Shown: positions 62,998 to 64,000 of the stretch, piece by piece
How positions within the stretch are numbered: the first letter of the stretch is position 1
Layout of the letters: each line of letters begins with the position of its first letter
Origin: CAZGUX01 sp964529305
GTDB taxonomy: Bacteria > Acidobacteriota > Terriglobia > Bryobacterales > Bryobacteraceae
Assembly: GCA_964529305.1 (NCBI GenBank)
Contig: CAZGUX010000285.1
Location: 1 to 64,000 of the forward strand
Reading direction: 5' to 3'
Length of the DNA stretch: 64,000 nt
Translations under genes and position numbers: made by a program
The notes under the pieces: model-generated
Seen by the model: only the letters and a program-made list of their open reading frames with translations
The model's database searches: none
What the model was told of the DNA's origin: nothing

Positions 62998-64000
62998 ATG
63001 CTCCTACTCAAGAATCTGACAATCGTGGACGGGACTGGCGCCGAGCCCAGACCCGCGGATCTGTTGATCGACGGCGACCGCATCGCCGGGATCGGGCCGA
63101 TCGAGCCTTCCGGGAGGTTCGAAGTGGTTGACTGCGGCGGGCTCCATGCCGTTCCGGGCTTTGTCGATGTTCACAGCCACAGCGATCATGAGGTCCTGCG
63201 CCATCTGCCCAACAAGGTGATGCAGGGCATCACGACGGAGGTGGTCGGCAACTGCGGCATCTCGATGTTTCCCACTCATCCGAAGCACCAGCAGGGCAAC
63301 GGCGAGTTGTTTGGCCGGCATCCCGAAGATGGGATGAACGGCGCGGGCCCGTACTTCGAATCGCTCGAAGCACAAGGCTCCCGCGTGAACGTGGCCAGCC
63401 TGACCGGCAACGGGACGCTCCGCGAATACGTGATGGCAATGCGCGCCGATGCCGCCACTGAAGACGAACTCAGGAGTATGGAGCAGACGCTCGAGCAGTC
63501 TCTCGAGGCCGGGTCGATCGGGCTTTCCAGTGGTCTCAACATCCTTCCCAGTAGCTTCGCCTCCACCGAAGAAGTCATCCGCTTGTGCGGGACCGTACGG
63601 AAGCACAACGCCTACTACGCCACCCACATGCGCGACTACAAGTTCCGCGTGCTCGAGGCAATCGACGAGGCAATCGCCATCGGCCAGGGCGCGGGTGTCC
63701 CGGTCCAGATTTCCCACATGCAGGTGGTCGGGCAAAAAAACTGGAGCAAGCTCGAGCCCGCGCTGGAGCGCATTGAAAAGGCCCGCGCTCAGGGCCTGGA
63801 CATCGAACTCGATGCCTACCCGTACCTCGCCGGCTCCTGCTCGATCATCCAGTTCCTCCCCGGCTGGTGCCAGGATGGCGGTGTCCCAAAGCTGATGGAG
63901 TGGCTCGCTTCGCCCACGGATCGGGACCGGATCGCGCGTGAAACCGACGACTACATGTCGAACACGTGGGACGATATCGTGATCTGCTACGTGGCGACGG
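62998..64000 (+). CDS. N-acyl-D-amino-acid deacylase (D-aminoacylase) family protein, cut at the window end
   Basis: The first 334 codons of an amidohydrolase-fold protein. The N-terminus MLLLKNLTIVDGTGAEPRPA and PGFVDVHSHSDHEVLRHLPN (HxH metal site) are D-aminoacylase hallmarks, as is GITTEVVGNCGISMFP. The middle has GLSSGLNILPSSFASTEEVI, and YATHMRDYKFRV with VPVQISHMQVVG hold further His ligands. DIELDAYPYLAGSCSI is also typical. It would release D-amino acids from N-acyl forms. It follows the SDR by 8 bases. The 3-prime end lies beyond the window. Confidence 0.88.
   Translation, partial: MLLLKNLTIVDGTGAEPRPADLLIDGDRIAGIGPIEPSGRFEVVDCGGLHAVPGFVDVHSHSDHEVLRHLPNKVMQGITTEVVGNCGISMFPTHPKHQQGNGELFGRHPEDGMNGAGPYFESLEAQGSRVNVASLTGNGTLREYVMAMRADAATEDELRSMEQTLEQSLEAGSIGLSSGLNILPSSFASTEEVIRLCGTVRKHNAYYATHMRDYKFRVLEAIDEAIAIGQGAGVPVQISHMQVVGQKNWSKLEPALERIEKARAQGLDIELDAYPYLAGSCSIIQFLPGWCQDGGVPKLMEWLASPTDRDRIARETDDYMSNTWDDIVICYVAT

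Noticed and set aside
1..64000. rRNA, tRNA, CRISPR arrays, prophage or full insertion sequence
   Set aside because: No tRNA cloverleaf, no regularly spaced repeats, no phage structural genes and no transposase were seen. The only mobile sign is the 107-base MITE.

Overview
The window is about 64 kb of GC-rich, densely packed bacterial chromosome. Its gene content points to an Acidobacteriota genome of the Bryobacterales / Solibacter type. The evidence is a giant TonB-dependent receptor with an N-terminal carboxypeptidase-regulatory-like fold, an ECF sigma factor coupled to a Ser/Thr kinase with a TolB-like propeller, several secreted PIG-L proteins, and a planctomycete-type cytochrome / DUF1549 / DUF1553 gene grouped with a DUF1501 gene. 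Many short secreted proteins and GTG starts fit this too. The lineage is inferred from gene content only; no rRNA or tRNA gene was found.

Layout. 1-7.7 kb: a tandem duplication of a short secreted HExxH metalloprotease-like gene and a large membrane Ser/Thr kinase, with one ECF sigma gene kept beside the second copy. 7.9-8.5 kb: a Phd/PIN toxin-antitoxin pair with a readable promoter, followed by three stacked hairpins. 8.8-19.8 kb (minus strand): TPR protein, TonB-dependent receptor, three consecutive PIG-L paralogs (two with a ruined metal site), an S41 protease and a DUF3748 propeller. 19.9-25.6 kb: DUF433 protein, APC permease, FAD oxidoreductase and aldo/keto reductase, divergent from a sodium/solute symporter. 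25.7-28.0 kb: a more A/T-rich P-loop kinase-NUDIX fusion with a frameshift and a second frameshifted gene. 28.1-34.1 kb: an ECF sigma / anti-sigma / secreted protein operon, divergent from a very unusual membrane protein that joins a propeller-like domain, a SIR2-like domain, GAF, a zinc ribbon and a Ser/Thr kinase. 34.2-35.5 kb: a decayed BrnT with a kept BrnA, a 107-bp MITE, and a small secreted protein. 35.6-41.3 kb: a cofactor operon valS-nadC-birA-coaX plus one unknown gene. 41.4-45.7 kb: DinB, NRDE, a DedA/ATP-grasp fusion, uridine kinase and a GlcG-like protein. 45.8-52.7 kb: YncE/phosphoesterase, tannase-like esterase and two tandem amidohydrolases. 52.7-54.4 kb: an orphan antitoxin-like gene, an exported methyltransferase-like gene and a BrnT/BrnA-like pair. 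54.5-59.5 kb: DUF1549/DUF1553, FAD oxidoreductase and a DUF1501 gene with an apparent frameshift. 59.5-64 kb: small proteins, a sialidase-like propeller, a phytanoyl-CoA dioxygenase-like protein, an SDR and a D-aminoacylase cut by the window end.

How the genes fit together. Much of the window serves surface sensing and scavenging: secreted hydrolases, a TonB receptor, transporters and catabolic oxidoreductases, with several membrane kinases and two ECF modules for regulation. The most novel candidate is the propeller-SIR2-GAF-kinase protein at 30.6-34.1 kb, whose SIR2 domain carries Tyr where the usual catalytic His should be. Other points of interest are the two PIG-L pseudoenzymes beside an intact paralog, the DedA/ATP-grasp and P-loop/NUDIX fusions, the kinase-protease duplication, and an intrinsic-terminator-like hairpin that abuts a start codon.
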